Shown here: one piece after another, positions 28,223-38,038 of the stretch
Layout: the number at the start of each line of letters is the position of its first letter
Position numbering within the stretch: the stretch's first letter is position 1
NCBI RefSeq assembly: GCF_022343555.1
Contig: NZ_JAKQZH010000003.1
Span: 62,001 to 126,000, forward strand
From: Marinobacter sp. C7
Lineage (GTDB): Bacteria; Pseudomonadota; Gammaproteobacteria; Pseudomonadales; Oleiphilaceae
Reading direction: 5' to 3'
DNA length: 64,000 nucleotides
Notes under the pieces: model-generated
The model's input: the letters and a program-made list of their open reading frames with translations, nothing else
Database searches by the model: none
What the model was told of the DNA's origin: nothing
Translations under genes and position numbers: made by a program

Positions 28223-28573
28223 ATGCAGGCTGAAGAACTGAAAGATCTGGTTGTCAAAGCACTTGAAGAGGTAAAAGCACAGGATGTCAGTGTGATCGAC
28301 GTGCGCGACCGTACCAGCGTTACGGATTTCATGGTACTGGCCTCCGGTACATCAAACCGTCATGTAAAGTCCCTCGCTGATTCCGTGGTGATCGAAGCCA
28401 AGGAACAGGGAGTGCGCGCCAGTAATGTCGAGGGCGCCACTGCCAGTGACTGGATACTGGTAGACCTCGGCGATGTTGTGGTTCATGTCATGATGCCCGC
28501 TACCCGCGAGTTCTATGATCTGGAGCGATTCTGGCGCGACGCACCGAATCTGGGTGTCGCGGGCAGCGAATAA
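28223..28573 (+). CDS. rsfS: Ribosomal silencing factor
   Basis: RsfS binds ribosomal protein L14 on the 50S subunit and blocks subunit joining when growth slows. The 116-residue protein has the family segments [26 protein letters not shown], of which the [10 protein letters not shown] part is diagnostic, and [19 protein letters not shown]. Length is typical. It lies two bases before rlmH, suggesting joint translation. Confidence 0.95.
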   Translation: MQAEELKDLVVKALEEVKAQDVSVIDVRDRTSVTDFMVLASGTSNRHVKSLADSVVIEAKEQGVRASNVEGATASDWILVDLGDVVVHVMMPATREFYDLERFWRDAPNLGVAGSE

Positions 28574-28575
28574 CC

Positions 28576-29046
28576 ATGCGGTTACGTCTGATCTGTGTGG
28601 GGCAAAAAATGCCCGACTGGGTCAGTGCCGGTTACAGCGACTATGCCCGTCGGATGCCCCCGGAACTTCCCCTGGAACTGGTCGAGATCCCCATGGCACA
28701 CCGGGGCAAGAATCCCGATATTCCCCGGCTGATGCAGAAGGAAAGCGACGCCATTCTGGCGGCGACCGGCCCCAGGGATCGTGTTGTTGCCCTGGAAGTC
28801 GGCGGCCGGCCCTGGTCTACCGAGAAGCTTGCCAGCCAGCTTGAAAACTGGCAGCAGGACGGTCGTGACGTCAGTTTCCTCGTTGGTGGTCCGGACGGCC
28901 TGGCGGACGCCTGTCGCCAGCGGGCGGACCAGCAATGGTCGCTGTCGCCACTGACGCTTCCTCATCCGCTGGTGCGAATTGTGCTGGCGGAACAGCTCTA
29001 CCGGGCCTGGTCGATCACCCGCAACCACCCGTATCACCGAGCCTAG
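28576..29046 (+). CDS. rlmH: 23S rRNA pseudouridine-1915 N3-methyltransferase
   Basis: RlmH methylates pseudouridine 1915 in helix 69 of 23S rRNA. The 156-residue SPOUT-fold protein shows the SAM-binding trefoil motif FLVGGPDGL and the C-terminal [25 protein letters not shown] region, of which LPHPLVR is diagnostic. It directly follows rsfS and precedes mrdA, the common order. Confidence 0.95.
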   Translation: MRLRLICVGQKMPDWVSAGYSDYARRMPPELPLELVEIPMAHRGKNPDIPRLMQKESDAILAATGPRDRVVALEVGGRPWSTEKLASQLENWQQDGRDVSFLVGGPDGLADACRQRADQQWSLSPLTLPHPLVRIVLAEQLYRAWSITRNHPYHRA

Positions 29047-29055
29047 GGGGCTGTC

Positions 29056-30951
29056 ATGCCGTGGGGTGAATTCAAGGATACCGCCGCCGAACGTCGGTTG
29101 TTCCAGCGCCGCACCGTGGTGATGCTGGTGTTCGTCATCGTGATGCTGGGGGGCCTGCTGGGCCGTATGTATCAGCTGCAGGTGGTCGAGCATGAGACCT
29201 ACACCACGATCTCCGACAAGAACCGGGTGCAGGTGCAGTCGGTGCCGCCACCCCGCGGGCTGATCTATGACCGCAATGGCGAACTGCTTGCCGAAAACCG
29301 CCCGGTGTTCAGTGTCACCCTGGTCCCCGAGCGCGTGGACGGGATGGATGAGACCCTCATCCAGCTGGGCGGCATCCTGGATATCTCCGAGCAGGATCTC
29401 GAACGTTTTCACCGCCGCCTGCAAGAACCCCGGCGTCCTTTCCAGGAGATTCCGCTGCGGTACGATCTGACCGAGCAGGAAATTGCCCGGCTGGCAGTCC
29501 ATCGCCATGAGTTGCCCGGTGTTGAAGTCAAGGCGGAACTGGTCCGTTACTACCCGCATAGTGAACTCACCGCCCACGTGCTTGGCTACGTCGGACGTAT
29601 CAACCGGGAGGAGTTGCAGCGGATCGATCCGGTCAACTACGCCGGAACCAACTATATCGGCAAGTCCGGGGTCGAGCGCTTCTATGAGGAAACCCTGCAC
29701 GGCGCCGTTGGTTATCAACATGTGGAAACCAATGCCCGTGGCCGGACACTGCGCGTGCTTGAGCGTGAAAATCCGGTACCGGGAGAAGACCTGAAATTGC
29801 ACCTGGATCTTCGGCTGCAGCAGCGGGCGCACGAACTGCTGGATGGCCGGCGGGGCGCAGTGATCGCCATTGAGCCCAAAAGCGGGGGTATCCTGGCCCT
29901 TGCCAGTGTGCCGGGTTTCGATACCAACAAGTTTGTGACCGGCATCAGCGTGGACGATTATCGTGCCCTGAGCCAGAGCAAGGACAAACCCCTGTTCAAC
30001 CGGGCCCTGCGTGGACAGTACCCGCCGGGTTCCACCCTCAAGCCGATGCTGGCCATAGCAGCGCTGGACAGCGGTGCTACAACCCGCGATTACACGATCT
30101 GGGATCCGGGCTATTTTCGCTTGAATGAAGGTGGCCGGTTGTGGCGCGACTGGAAACGGTCCGGCCATGGTTGGGTCGATCTCAAGGACGCCGTTGCCGA
30201 GTCCTGCGACATCTATTTCTACGAGATGGCCGTTGAGATGGGGGTCGACACCATGTCGAGCTACCTTTCCAGTTTCGGTTTTGGCGAGGACGCCGCTCTC
30301 GACGTGTCCGGCGCACTGAGTGGATTGCTGCCCTCCAGGGAGTGGAAGCGTGGCATTCACAACCAGCCGTGGTATCCGGGTGACTCGGTTAACCTTGGCA
30401 TCGGTCAGGGGTTCATGCTGGCAACGCCTCTGCAACTGGCCACGGCCACTGCCCTCATTGCCAACCGGGGCACCTGGGTTGAGCCGCGCCTGCTGAGGGA
30501 CGTGATCGGTGATGACAGGGTTGACGATGTCCTCCCCGAAGAGACCCACGAGCCGCTCAAACTGAAGAACCCCTCTGATTGGGAGTACGTGGTCGAGAGC
30601 ATGGCGGAAGTCATGCACGGTGCAAAGGGAACGGCCCGGCGGGCAGGCAGCAACGCCCCCTACCGGATGGCGGGCAAGACCGGCACTGCGCAGGTATTCA
30701 GTCTGGCGGAGGACGAGGAGTACGACGCCGAAGAAATCCGGGAGCGTCTCAGGGACCATGCATTGTTCGTCGGTTTTGCGCCGGTTGAAGATCCGAAGAT
30801 CGTGGTTTCTGTCATCGTCGAGAATGGCGGTAGCGGCAGTGGCACAGCGGCACCGGTCGCTCGTGCGCTTTTCGATGCCTGGTTGCTGGAGTTTTCCGGC
30901 GGCCGTGAAGGAGATCTGGTAAGCCAGTCGTCTGCAGGAGGAGTGGAGTAA
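29056..30951 (+). CDS. mrdA: Penicillin-binding protein 2, elongasome transpeptidase
   Basis: PBP2 cross-links peptidoglycan during side-wall growth with RodA and MreB. The 631-residue protein has one N-terminal membrane anchor (about residues 22-42), the PBP dimerisation domain and a transpeptidase domain with active Ser326 in STLK, SCD in AESCDIYFYE, and KTG at 541-543. Its stop overlaps the mrdB start by one base, so the synthase pair is coupled. Periplasmic catalytic domain. Confidence 0.96.
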   Translation: MPWGEFKDTAAERRLFQRRTVVMLVFVIVMLGGLLGRMYQLQVVEHETYTTISDKNRVQVQSVPPPRGLIYDRNGELLAENRPVFSVTLVPERVDGMDETLIQLGGILDISEQDLERFHRRLQEPRRPFQEIPLRYDLTEQEIARLAVHRHELPGVEVKAELVRYYPHSELTAHVLGYVGRINREELQRIDPVNYAGTNYIGKSGVERFYEETLHGAVGYQHVETNARGRTLRVLERENPVPGEDLKLHLDLRLQQRAHELLDGRRGAVIAIEPKSGGILALASVPGFDTNKFVTGISVDDYRALSQSKDKPLFNRALRGQYPPGSTLKPMLAIAALDSGATTRDYTIWDPGYFRLNEGGRLWRDWKRSGHGWVDLKDAVAESCDIYFYEMAVEMGVDTMSSYLSSFGFGEDAALDVSGALSGLLPSREWKRGIHNQPWYPGDSVNLGIGQGFMLATPLQLATATALIANRGTWVEPRLLRDVIGDDRVDDVLPEETHEPLKLKNPSDWEYVVESMAEVMHGAKGTARRAGSNAPYRMAGKTGTAQVFSLAEDEEYDAEEIRERLRDHALFVGFAPVEDPKIVVSVIVENGGSGSGTAAPVARALFDAWLLEFSGGREGDLVSQSSAGGVE

Positions 30952-32093
30952 TGGCCCTGAAGGATCTGGTGGACCCGGCTGCGTCAGGTCCGTTCGCGCG
31001 TTCCCGGGGCGTCTGGTCTGCCCTGCACCTGGACCCGGTCCTTCTTTTGTTGCTGTTGCTTCTGGTGTCCGGCGGTCTGTTCGTATTGTACAGCGGTGCC
31101 GACCGCAACATTGAGGTGGTCAAGGCCCAGGGTATCCGCCTGGGAGTCGCCTTCGTGGTGATGTTTGTCTTCGCCCAGCTGGATCCTGCCGTATTCCGCC
31201 GCTGGGCACCCTGGCTCTATGCCGTGGGGCTGGTTGGTCTGGCCGCGGTTCTGGTTGTGGGGGTCGGTGCCAAAGGGGCCCAACGCTGGCTGGCACTGCC
31301 CGGTCTGCCGAGGTTTCAGCCCTCGGAAATCATGAAACTGGTCGTCCCCATGATGGCTGCCTGGTATCTTTCCCGGCACTTTTTGCCGCCTCGTCTGTCT
31401 CAGGTCGCCGTGGGGCTGGCCATCGTGCTGGTTCCCATGGTGATGATCATCCAGCAGCCGGATCTGGGGACGTCCCTTCTGGTGGGGATGGCAGGCCTGT
31501 TCGTGGTCTTCTTTGCCGGAATGAGCTGGAAGTTGATCGCCGCCTTTGTGGCCATGGCCTCCGTTTCGGCGCCCCTGATGTGGTTTTTTGTGATGCGGGA
31601 GTACCAGAAGCAAAGGGTGCTTACCTTGCTGGATCCGCAGAGTGATCCTCTCGGGGCCGGCTGGAACATCATCCAGTCCAAGACCGCCATCGGCTCAGGG
31701 GGCATCGACGGCAAGGGGTGGCTTCAGGGGACCCAGTCACACCTGGAATTCCTGCCGGAGAGCCACACCGACTTTATCGTGGCAGTACTGGCCGAGGAGT
31801 TCGGCTTTGTCGGAATGCTGGTTCTGTTGATGGTCTACTTTCTGATCATCTTGCGCTGCCTGTACATTGCTGCGACGGCACAGGATTCGTTTAGCCGCCT
31901 GCTGGCAGGAGCCTTGACCATGACCTTCTTCATCTACATTTTTGTGAATGTGGGTATGGTCAGCGGATTGTTGCCGGTGGTGGGTGTGCCTCTGCCCCTG
32001 ATCAGTTACGGTGGTACCTCGAGCGTAACGCTGATGGCCGCGTTCGGGGTGTTGATGTCGATCCACACCCACCGCAGGATGATCAGTGCATGA
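30951..32093 (+). CDS. mrdB: Rod shape-determining peptidoglycan glycosyltransferase RodA
   Basis: RodA is the SEDS-family polymerase that works with PBP2. The 380-residue membrane protein has about ten helices, with the family segments FQPSEIMKL, QPDLGTSLL, LPESHTDFI and the C-terminal GVPLPLISYGGTSS. Length and motifs are normal. It follows mrdA with a one-base overlap. Confidence 0.96.
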   Translation: MALKDLVDPAASGPFARSRGVWSALHLDPVLLLLLLLLVSGGLFVLYSGADRNIEVVKAQGIRLGVAFVVMFVFAQLDPAVFRRWAPWLYAVGLVGLAAVLVVGVGAKGAQRWLALPGLPRFQPSEIMKLVVPMMAAWYLSRHFLPPRLSQVAVGLAIVLVPMVMIIQQPDLGTSLLVGMAGLFVVFFAGMSWKLIAAFVAMASVSAPLMWFFVMREYQKQRVLTLLDPQSDPLGAGWNIIQSKTAIGSGGIDGKGWLQGTQSHLEFLPESHTDFIVAVLAEEFGFVGMLVLLMVYFLIILRCLYIAATAQDSFSRLLAGALTMTFFIYIFVNVGMVSGLLPVVGVPLPLISYGGTSSVTLMAAFGVLMSIHTHRRMISA

Positions 32094-32200
32094 TCAACCA
32101 TTGAGAGCGGGTAATGGTGAATCCGCAGGATAACCCGCTACAATGACTGAGAGCCGTCGGGTTTGAACAGGGCGGGTAAAGAAAAGAGGATGTCTGGACC

Positions 32201-33094
32201 GTGAAGACGAGGTTTATGTTTACATGGTGGCTCACTGCCTCCGCCATGCTGATCCTGGCTGGCTGTGCCTCGTCACCCGAGACCGATCATTCTTCCCGCT
32301 ATACCCTGAGTCAGGACCGGGCCCCGGCCGGCGATTTTGATGTCTCCGGGCTCGAAGATGCGCAGCCCCGGTATGAAGCACCCAGAGCCGCCGGCAACAA
32401 ATCGCCCTATACGGTCTGGGGCAAGAGCTACCGGGTTCTGGGAAGCAATGAAGGTTATGTCGCCACCGGCACCGCCAGTTGGTATGGCGAGAAGTTTCAC
32501 GGCCACAAGACTTCCAATGGTGAAACCTTCGACATGTACGAAATGTCTGCGGCTCACAAATCCCTGAGGATTCCCGGCTATGCCCGGGTCACGAATCTCG
32601 ACAACGGCCGGTCGGTCATTGTCCGGGTGAATGATCGTGGGCCTTTCCATGGCGACCGTCTCATCGATCTGTCCTACGCGGCCGCCAAGAAACTTGGATA
32701 TCAGGCCAGAGGCACGGCAAGGGTTGAGGTGGCGGCGATTACGGTCAGACCGGATGGCTCCATGACCCTGGCCGGCGAGCCGTTTGTCCCTGGTGACCGG
32801 GGCACCCTGGTAGCTTCGGGCGTGGCGGCGGATACCGACGTTGGCAGCGGCGCCCGTGGCCTCTTCGTCCAGTTGGGGTCTTTCAGCAGCCGGGATCCGG
32901 CGGAGGCCCTGCTGAACCGGGCCCGATCGGTGCTGGAGAACCCCATGCGGGTTCGCGCTATTGATACCCAGTCGGGGCGCTTTCACCGGGTACAGGTCGG
33001 ACCTTTCCGGGACGAGGCCACCGCCCGGCGTACCCAGAGCCTGTTGGAGGCGCGGGGCTTTTCGCAGTCGGTCCTGCTGACCGATTCACACTGA
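32201..33094 (+). CDS. rlpA: Septal ring lytic transglycosylase RlpA, lipoprotein
   Basis: RlpA cleaves denuded glycan strands at the septum. The 297-residue precursor has a lipobox LAGC with Cys22, a double-psi beta-barrel domain (about 88-180, with TASWYGEKFHGHKTSNGE and VRVNDRGPF containing the catalytic Asp) and a C-terminal SPOR domain (about 217-297) for binding denuded glycan. The start is GTG, with AGAGGA upstream; no ATG gives a full signal peptide. It lies between mrdB and dacC; mltB, often found here, is absent. Confidence 0.92.
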   Translation: MKTRFMFTWWLTASAMLILAGCASSPETDHSSRYTLSQDRAPAGDFDVSGLEDAQPRYEAPRAAGNKSPYTVWGKSYRVLGSNEGYVATGTASWYGEKFHGHKTSNGETFDMYEMSAAHKSLRIPGYARVTNLDNGRSVIVRVNDRGPFHGDRLIDLSYAAAKKLGYQARGTARVEVAAITVRPDGSMTLAGEPFVPGDRGTLVASGVAADTDVGSGARGLFVQLGSFSSRDPAEALLNRARSVLENPMRVRAIDTQSGRFHRVQVGPFRDEATARRTQSLLEARGFSQSVLLTDSH

Positions 33095-33125
33095 GCATTT
33101 TCAAAACCAGAAACACATCTGACGA

Positions 33126-34304
33126 ATGAATGGACCCATGGCCATAACAACCGCTTTACGTTCCCTTGCTGTCATCCTTGTCCTTGCCCTGGCCCTGGCC
33201 GGAAAGGCAATGGCCCAGTCGGTGCTGATACCCTCGCCGCCGCAGATTGCGGGCACTTCCTATGTGCTGATGGACCCGAAGAGCGGGAGCATCATCATGG
33301 ATGAGAACAGTCACGAGCGCCTGCCGCCGGCCAGCCTGACGAAGATGATGACGGCCTACATCGTGGAGCGTGAGCTCGACGAGGGCAGGCTTTCCATGTC
33401 CGACATGGTGCCCATCAGTGTGAAGGCCTGGAAAACAGAAGGGTCGCGCACCTTCGTGCGCGAGGGGACCTCGGTCTCCGTCGAAACCCTGCTCAAGGGC
33501 GTGATCATCCAGTCCGGCAACGATGCCTCTGTGGCGCTGGCCGAGTTCATCGCCGGCAGCGAAGATGCGTTCGTGGATATCATGAATCAGCAAGCTCAGC
33601 TGCTCGGCATGAAGGATACCAACTTTGCCAATGCCACCGGGCTGCCGGCGGAGGACCATTACTCCACCGCGTATGACCTGGCGCTGTTGGCGCGGGCGAT
33701 CATCAATGATTACCCCGAGAACTATCCCCTGTATGCCGAAAAGCATTTTACCTACAACAACATCCGGCAGCCGAACCGAAACAGCCTGCTGTGGCGCGAT
33801 GACAGTGTCGACGGCCTTAAAACAGGCCATACCGAAGAGGCCGGCTATTGTCTCGTTGCCTCCGCCAAGCGCGATGACACCCGGTTTATTGCTGTTGTGA
33901 TGGGAACGAGGAGCGCCGAGGCCAGAGCCCAGGAAGTTCAGAAGATGCTGAATTATGGCTTCCGTTACTATGAGAGCGAGCGGTTGTTCCGCACCGGCCA
34001 GGAACTCATGGAAGCCCGTATCTGGGGTGGGCAGGCCGATCAGGTCTCGGTCGGGCTGACCGAAGATGTGTTCGTGACCATCCCACGGGGATCACGCAAC
34101 CAGCTGGAATCCACCGTAGACCTTGATTCTGTAATCAAAGCACCCATTAATGTTGGCGACGAGCTGGGTCGGGTCAAGGTCAGTCTGAACGGGACAGTGC
34201 TGGTGGATGAGCCGGTACTGGCGCTGAACGAGGTGCCCGAGGGTGGATTGTTCAAGCGCCTCTGGGATGCGATCAAGCTCTTTTTCGTCCAATTGTTTCA
34301 GTAA
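33126..34304 (+). CDS. dacC: D-alanyl-D-alanine carboxypeptidase (PBP5/6 family)
   Basis: This enzyme trims the terminal D-Ala from peptidoglycan stem peptides. The 392-residue precursor has a signal peptide ending AMA at residue 30, active Ser70 in SLTK, SGN at 130-132 and KTG at 232-234, then the beta-sandwich domain and a C-terminal amphipathic helix (FKRLWDAIKLFFVQLF) for membrane docking. The start has a weak ribosome site; an ATG four codons later is possible. Whether it matches DacA or DacC best cannot be settled by eye. Confidence 0.94.
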   Translation: MNGPMAITTALRSLAVILVLALALAGKAMAQSVLIPSPPQIAGTSYVLMDPKSGSIIMDENSHERLPPASLTKMMTAYIVERELDEGRLSMSDMVPISVKAWKTEGSRTFVREGTSVSVETLLKGVIIQSGNDASVALAEFIAGSEDAFVDIMNQQAQLLGMKDTNFANATGLPAEDHYSTAYDLALLARAIINDYPENYPLYAEKHFTYNNIRQPNRNSLLWRDDSVDGLKTGHTEEAGYCLVASAKRDDTRFIAVVMGTRSAEARAQEVQKMLNYGFRYYESERLFRTGQELMEARIWGGQADQVSVGLTEDVFVTIPRGSRNQLESTVDLDSVIKAPINVGDELGRVKVSLNGTVLVDEPVLALNEVPEGGLFKRLWDAIKLFFVQLFQ

Positions 34305-34335
34305 GGGTGATGACAGTACCCGGGAGTAATGCGGC

Positions 34336-34605
34336 ATGAGTGAGCCGAAAGCACCAAAAATCGAATTCCCCTGCGATTACGTGATCAAGGTCATCGGTAA
34401 CGCCGCACCGGATTTCACCGATTTCGTCGTGGAAGTGGTGGAGTGCCACGCGCCCGGGATCACCGAGGCGGACATTTCCGTCACCGAGAGCAGCAAAGGT
34501 CGTTTTTCCTCGGTCCAGCTGAAAATAGTGGCGACCGGTGAGGAACAACTCAAGGCGTTGTTCGAGGAACTGAAGGCCAGCGGCCGGGTTCACATGGTGC
34601 TCTGA
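34336..34605 (+). CDS. ybeD: YbeD family protein (DUF493)
   Basis: An 89-residue ACT-like-fold protein of the YbeD family, with [13 protein letters not shown] near the N-terminus and the C-terminal [12 protein letters not shown]. It is almost always found next to lipB and is thought to have a regulatory role in lipoate metabolism, not proven. It ends 5 bases before lipB. Confidence 0.93.
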   Translation: MSEPKAPKIEFPCDYVIKVIGNAAPDFTDFVVEVVECHAPGITEADISVTESSKGRFSSVQLKIVATGEEQLKALFEELKASGRVHMVL

Positions 34606-34610
34606 CGTCC

Positions 34611-35249
34611 ATGGCCGAATTGATCGTCCGTTCCCTTGGGGAGCAGCCCTACCTCGAAACCTGGGAAGCCATGAAACGTTTCACGGCGGATCGGGATGAG
34701 ACGACTGTGGATGAACTGTGGTGCCTGGAGCACCCCAGGGTGTTTACCCAGGGGCAGGCGGGGAAGGCCGAGCATATCCTTTTGCCCGGTGATATTCCGG
34801 TCATACAGGTGGACCGGGGTGGCCAGGTAACCTATCACGGGCCCGGCCAGTTGGTGATTTACCTTCTGATTGATCTGCCGCGCAAAAAACTGGGTGTCCG
34901 GGGCCTCGTGGATCAGATCGAGCAGGGCATCGTCCGTACCCTGGCAGATCTGGGTGTTGAAGCGGCACCACGCCCCGATGCGCCGGGCGTGTACGTCGGA
35001 GATGCCAAGATCGCCTCGCTGGGCCTCCGGGTGCGGCGCGGGTGCTCGTTCCATGGCCTTGCCCTGAATGTTGATATGGACATGGAGCCTTTCAGCCGTA
35101 TCAACCCCTGCGGATATGCCGGCATGCCCATGTGCCAGGTGGGGGATTTTGTGTCCGGTGCCACGGTGGCCGACATCCAGCAGCGCCTGGTTGATCATCT
35201 TGTTGCCGGCCTCGATTACCCTCGGGTACATCACCACCAGGGCTGGTGA
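34611..35249 (+). CDS. lipB: Octanoyl-[acyl-carrier-protein] transferase
   Basis: LipB moves the octanoyl group from acyl carrier protein to lipoyl domains. The 212-residue protein has [12 protein letters not shown] at 69-80, Lys133 in [10 protein letters not shown] and the catalytic Cys167 in NPCGYAGM. lipA normally follows; here a leftward diguanylate cyclase gene ends seven bases away, and lipA lies about 25 kb to the right. Confidence 0.96.
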   Translation: MAELIVRSLGEQPYLETWEAMKRFTADRDETTVDELWCLEHPRVFTQGQAGKAEHILLPGDIPVIQVDRGGQVTYHGPGQLVIYLLIDLPRKKLGVRGLVDQIEQGIVRTLADLGVEAAPRPDAPGVYVGDAKIASLGLRVRRGCSFHGLALNVDMDMEPFSRINPCGYAGMPMCQVGDFVSGATVADIQQRLVDHLVAGLDYPRVHHHQGW

Positions 35250-35255
35250 CCGACG

Positions 35256-36338
35256 TCAGGTCGTCGCGGCACAGGCCTGGTTACGGCCCGAACTCTTTGC
35301 GGCATAGAGGGCCTCGTCGGCGCGCTGCAACAGTCGGTCAATAGATTCTGCGCCGGCAATGGTGGCCGCACCGATGCTGATCGTTGCCCTGAGTTGTCGT
35401 CTATCCACGTCGACCGAGCCTGCCTCGACAGCCGCACGAATGCGCCGGGCGGTCTTCAGGGCTTCTTCCGCCCCCGTCTCGGGTAAGAGTACAAGATACT
35501 CCTCGCCGCCCCACCTCGCCGCTGTATCGACTTTCCGGCATTGGTCCCGCAGGATGCGGGCGACCATTCTGATCAGTTCATCGCCCGCATGGTGACCGTA
35601 GTGGTCATTGATAGCCTTGAACAGATCGATATCCATCAACATCACCGAGAATGGCCGTCCCGTGCGCAGGAAACGCTGGTACTCGGCATCCAGTTGCTCC
35701 AGCGCCTCCCGCCGGTTGGCAAGACCGGTCAACGCATCGTGCTTGGCGGCGAATTCGAACTCTGACGCCAGTTTGAGCAGGCGAAGTTTGCTGCGACGCC
35801 GGCTCTGGTCAAGGATGTAACAGGTAACCATTTCAAAGCCGAGTACGATGACCATCGAGATCCGGAAACTTGCACTGTAGGGCGGCTCGAAGATCAGATC
35901 ACCTACGGGGCTGAAAAGGAGGATGAGCGCGGCCAGACCGCCGGCGCAGGCGATGATGCCCACCCGGGCCTGGCTGATATAGAAAATCACGGGTGGATAG
36001 GCGAATAGCCAGATGATTGCCGAGCCATCCTCGACTGCCTGGATCACCAGAAAGGTAAACAATGCGGTAATCAGGCTGATAAAGCCGCGGCGGTGAAGGG
36101 TCTGGTGCCGGATTCCGAGATAGACCAGGGAATTCAGTCCCAATAGCGCTGCGAAGGTCACCAGAAGCGGTGCGGTGAGGGGATTCTCCGCCGTGCTGGC
36201 GGCTCTTCCGGCAAAGAACAGCAGGATGGGTACCGCAGCAGCGGTGAGCCAGTTGATCAGGAGCGGAACCGGAATCTCACCTTGCACGCGAAACTGGGAC
36301 AGCTCGGTATCCGGGGTCTTGGCAGCCGTTTGCGTCAT
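35256..36338 (-). CDS. Membrane diguanylate cyclase
   Basis: A 360-residue protein with six or so membrane helices in residues 25-175, no obvious sensory motif, and a C-terminal GGDEF domain. The active-site signature is GGEEY at 277-281, preceded exactly five residues earlier by an RxxD inhibitory site (Arg268-Asp271). DIDLFKAINDHYGHHAGDE holds the metal and substrate residues. It should make c-di-GMP and be product-inhibited, in contrast to the degenerate pair at 24-26 kb. Tail-to-tail with lipB. Confidence 0.9.
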   Translation of the reverse strand: MTQTAAKTPDTELSQFRVQGEIPVPLLINWLTAAAVPILLFFAGRAASTAENPLTAPLLVTFAALLGLNSLVYLGIRHQTLHRRGFISLITALFTFLVIQAVEDGSAIIWLFAYPPVIFYISQARVGIIACAGGLAALILLFSPVGDLIFEPPYSASFRISMVIVLGFEMVTCYILDQSRRRSKLRLLKLASEFEFAAKHDALTGLANRREALEQLDAEYQRFLRTGRPFSVMLMDIDLFKAINDHYGHHAGDELIRMVARILRDQCRKVDTAARWGGEEYLVLLPETGAEEALKTARRIRAAVEAGSVDVDRRQLRATISIGAATIAGAESIDRLLQRADEALYAAKSSGRNQACAATT

Positions 36339-36528
36339 TTGAGTCTTGTTCTTGTGTTTTACTGAGCCTGATGCTGCCTGACATACTAGACCGTATTCAC
36401 GGTCAGGACTGTAGAAAAACGTAAACAGGGACCGCAGGCGCAGTGAAATCGGAATCCTCGGTCCGGCATTGGCCGACAGGCCGGGAAAACGGAGTCGAAT
36501 CGGTGAGGATAGGATTCCACTGTATCCG

Positions 36529-36534
36529 TATAAT
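36529..36534 (+). promoter_or_regulatory. Possible -10 element for the UbiB-like gene
   Basis: A perfect TATAAT 52 bases before the ATG of the UbiB-like gene. The matching -35 position (AGGATA) is poor. The remaining 240 bases between the divergent genes show no other clear signal. Confidence 0.35.
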
Positions 36535-36586
36535 GGAATGAACCGCTGACCTACAGCTCAAATTTCCCGAAACCCGCAGGTTGTCC

Positions 36587-38038
36587 ATGTCTTCCAAGCG
36601 TCCAGGAGCAAAGGTTTCCCGTATCAAGACCGGCAGTTTCGAGCGCAGGCTGAGCCTGACCCGGGCCGGGCTGACCGCAGGTACCCGGATGGCCTCCCAC
36701 ATGGCCACCAACTGGTTCAGCAGTCGGGACAAGCGGGAAGAACGGCACCGTGCCATGTTGTCCAATCAGGCCCGGTTTCTGGTTGACGAACTGGGGCGTC
36801 TCAAGGGCAGCGTGGTGAAGATTGGTCAGGTGATGGCGCTGTATGGCGAGCATTTCCTGCCGGAAGAGGTTACCGAGGCCCTGCACACCCTTGAGGATCA
36901 GACCACCTCGCTGGAATGGCCGGCGATCGAGAAGGTACTCAAGGACGAGCTCGGGAGTGACCGACTGGCGGAGCTGCAGGTTGACGCCGAGCCCATAGGC
37001 GCAGCCTCGCTGGGCCAGGTGCACCGGGCAGTCCGGCGCAGTGACGGGCTGGAGTTGGTGCTGAAGGTGCAGTACCCGGGCGTTGCAGACGCAGTGGACA
37101 GCGATCTGAATGCGGTGGCGCAGTTGCTGAAAGTGGCGCGGCTGGTCAGTTTCGGGCCGGAATTCAATGACTGGCTCGAGGAAGTCAGGGACATGATGCA
37201 CCGGGAGGTGGATTACCGCCTGGAAGCCCGGACTACCGAGAAATTCCGCTCCATGCTGGCGTCCGATCCGCGCTTCATAGTGCCAAGGGTGTTGCCGGAA
37301 TTCTCCACGGCCCATGTGATTGCCTCTACCTACGAACATGGCCATTCGGTAGGTTCCAGGGAGGTTCGAGAGCTATCGCTTGAGCGTCGCAGCGCTCTTG
37401 GTGAGGCTGCGCTGGAGCTGTTTTTCAGGGAACTGTTCGTCTGGGGGGAGATCCAGACCGACCCCAATTTCGGCAATTACCGAATCCGTATTGCCGGTGA
37501 GGAAGGCGAGGATCCGGGCTATGACCGCATCGTTCTGCTGGACTTCGGTGCGGTACAGTCCTATTCGGACGAATTCCTGGCTCCGGTCATCCAGATGATC
37601 CGGGCGTCCTACGAGCAGGATCTGGAAGCAGTGATTGATGGTGGCGTTAAACTGCGCTTCATGAGTCTGGAATGGCCCCGGGAAGTGCTGGAGAAGTTCG
37701 GCAGGATCTGCATGTCCGTACTTGAGCCCCTCGCGAAGGATCAATTCGAGTGGCCGGAGTATGCAGTCAACAGGCACGGCCAGTATCGCTGGAAACAGAG
37801 CGACCTGCCATCCCGGGTTGCCCGGCAGGCAGCGCGTTCTGCGATCAGCCGCTATTTCCGGGTGCCGCCCAAGGAATTTGTGTTCCTGAACCGTAAGTTG
37901 ATCGGCGTTTACACGTTTATTGCCGTGTTGCATTCGGAGTTCAATGGTGAACCCCTGTTGCGCAAGTACCTTTATGGTGAAGGGGAGGGGGAAGGGACCC
38001 CGGATGCCTCGGCCACCAGCCACAGCACGAAGGCATAG
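36587..38038 (+). CDS. ABC1/UbiB family atypical kinase
   Basis: A 483-residue member of the UbiB/ADCK family. It has the KxGQ motif (SVVKIGQVMA), the alanine-rich loop IGAASLGQVHRA in place of a P-loop, the ATP-anchoring Lys in LVLKVQYPG, and the DFG motif in VLLDFGAV. The family serves isoprenoid lipid (ubiquinone) metabolism, but this protein differs from true UbiB in lacking C-terminal membrane helices. The start is the ATG preceded by GCAGG. Its last 67 bases overlap the convergent gene. Confidence 0.87.
   Translation: MSSKRPGAKVSRIKTGSFERRLSLTRAGLTAGTRMASHMATNWFSSRDKREERHRAMLSNQARFLVDELGRLKGSVVKIGQVMALYGEHFLPEEVTEALHTLEDQTTSLEWPAIEKVLKDELGSDRLAELQVDAEPIGAASLGQVHRAVRRSDGLELVLKVQYPGVADAVDSDLNAVAQLLKVARLVSFGPEFNDWLEEVRDMMHREVDYRLEARTTEKFRSMLASDPRFIVPRVLPEFSTAHVIASTYEHGHSVGSREVRELSLERRSALGEAALELFFRELFVWGEIQTDPNFGNYRIRIAGEEGEDPGYDRIVLLDFGAVQSYSDEFLAPVIQMIRASYEQDLEAVIDGGVKLRFMSLEWPREVLEKFGRICMSVLEPLAKDQFEWPEYAVNRHGQYRWKQSDLPSRVARQAARSAISRYFRVPPKEFVFLNRKLIGVYTFIAVLHSEFNGEPLLRKYLYGEGEGEGTPDASATSHSTKA

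Noticed and set aside
28582-30759. 725-codon open frame antisense to rlmH and mrdA
   Set aside because: Long antisense frames are expected in high-G+C genes; the opposite strand encodes complete, motif-verified rlmH and PBP2. The same holds for the long frame opposite rnr (46398-48752).
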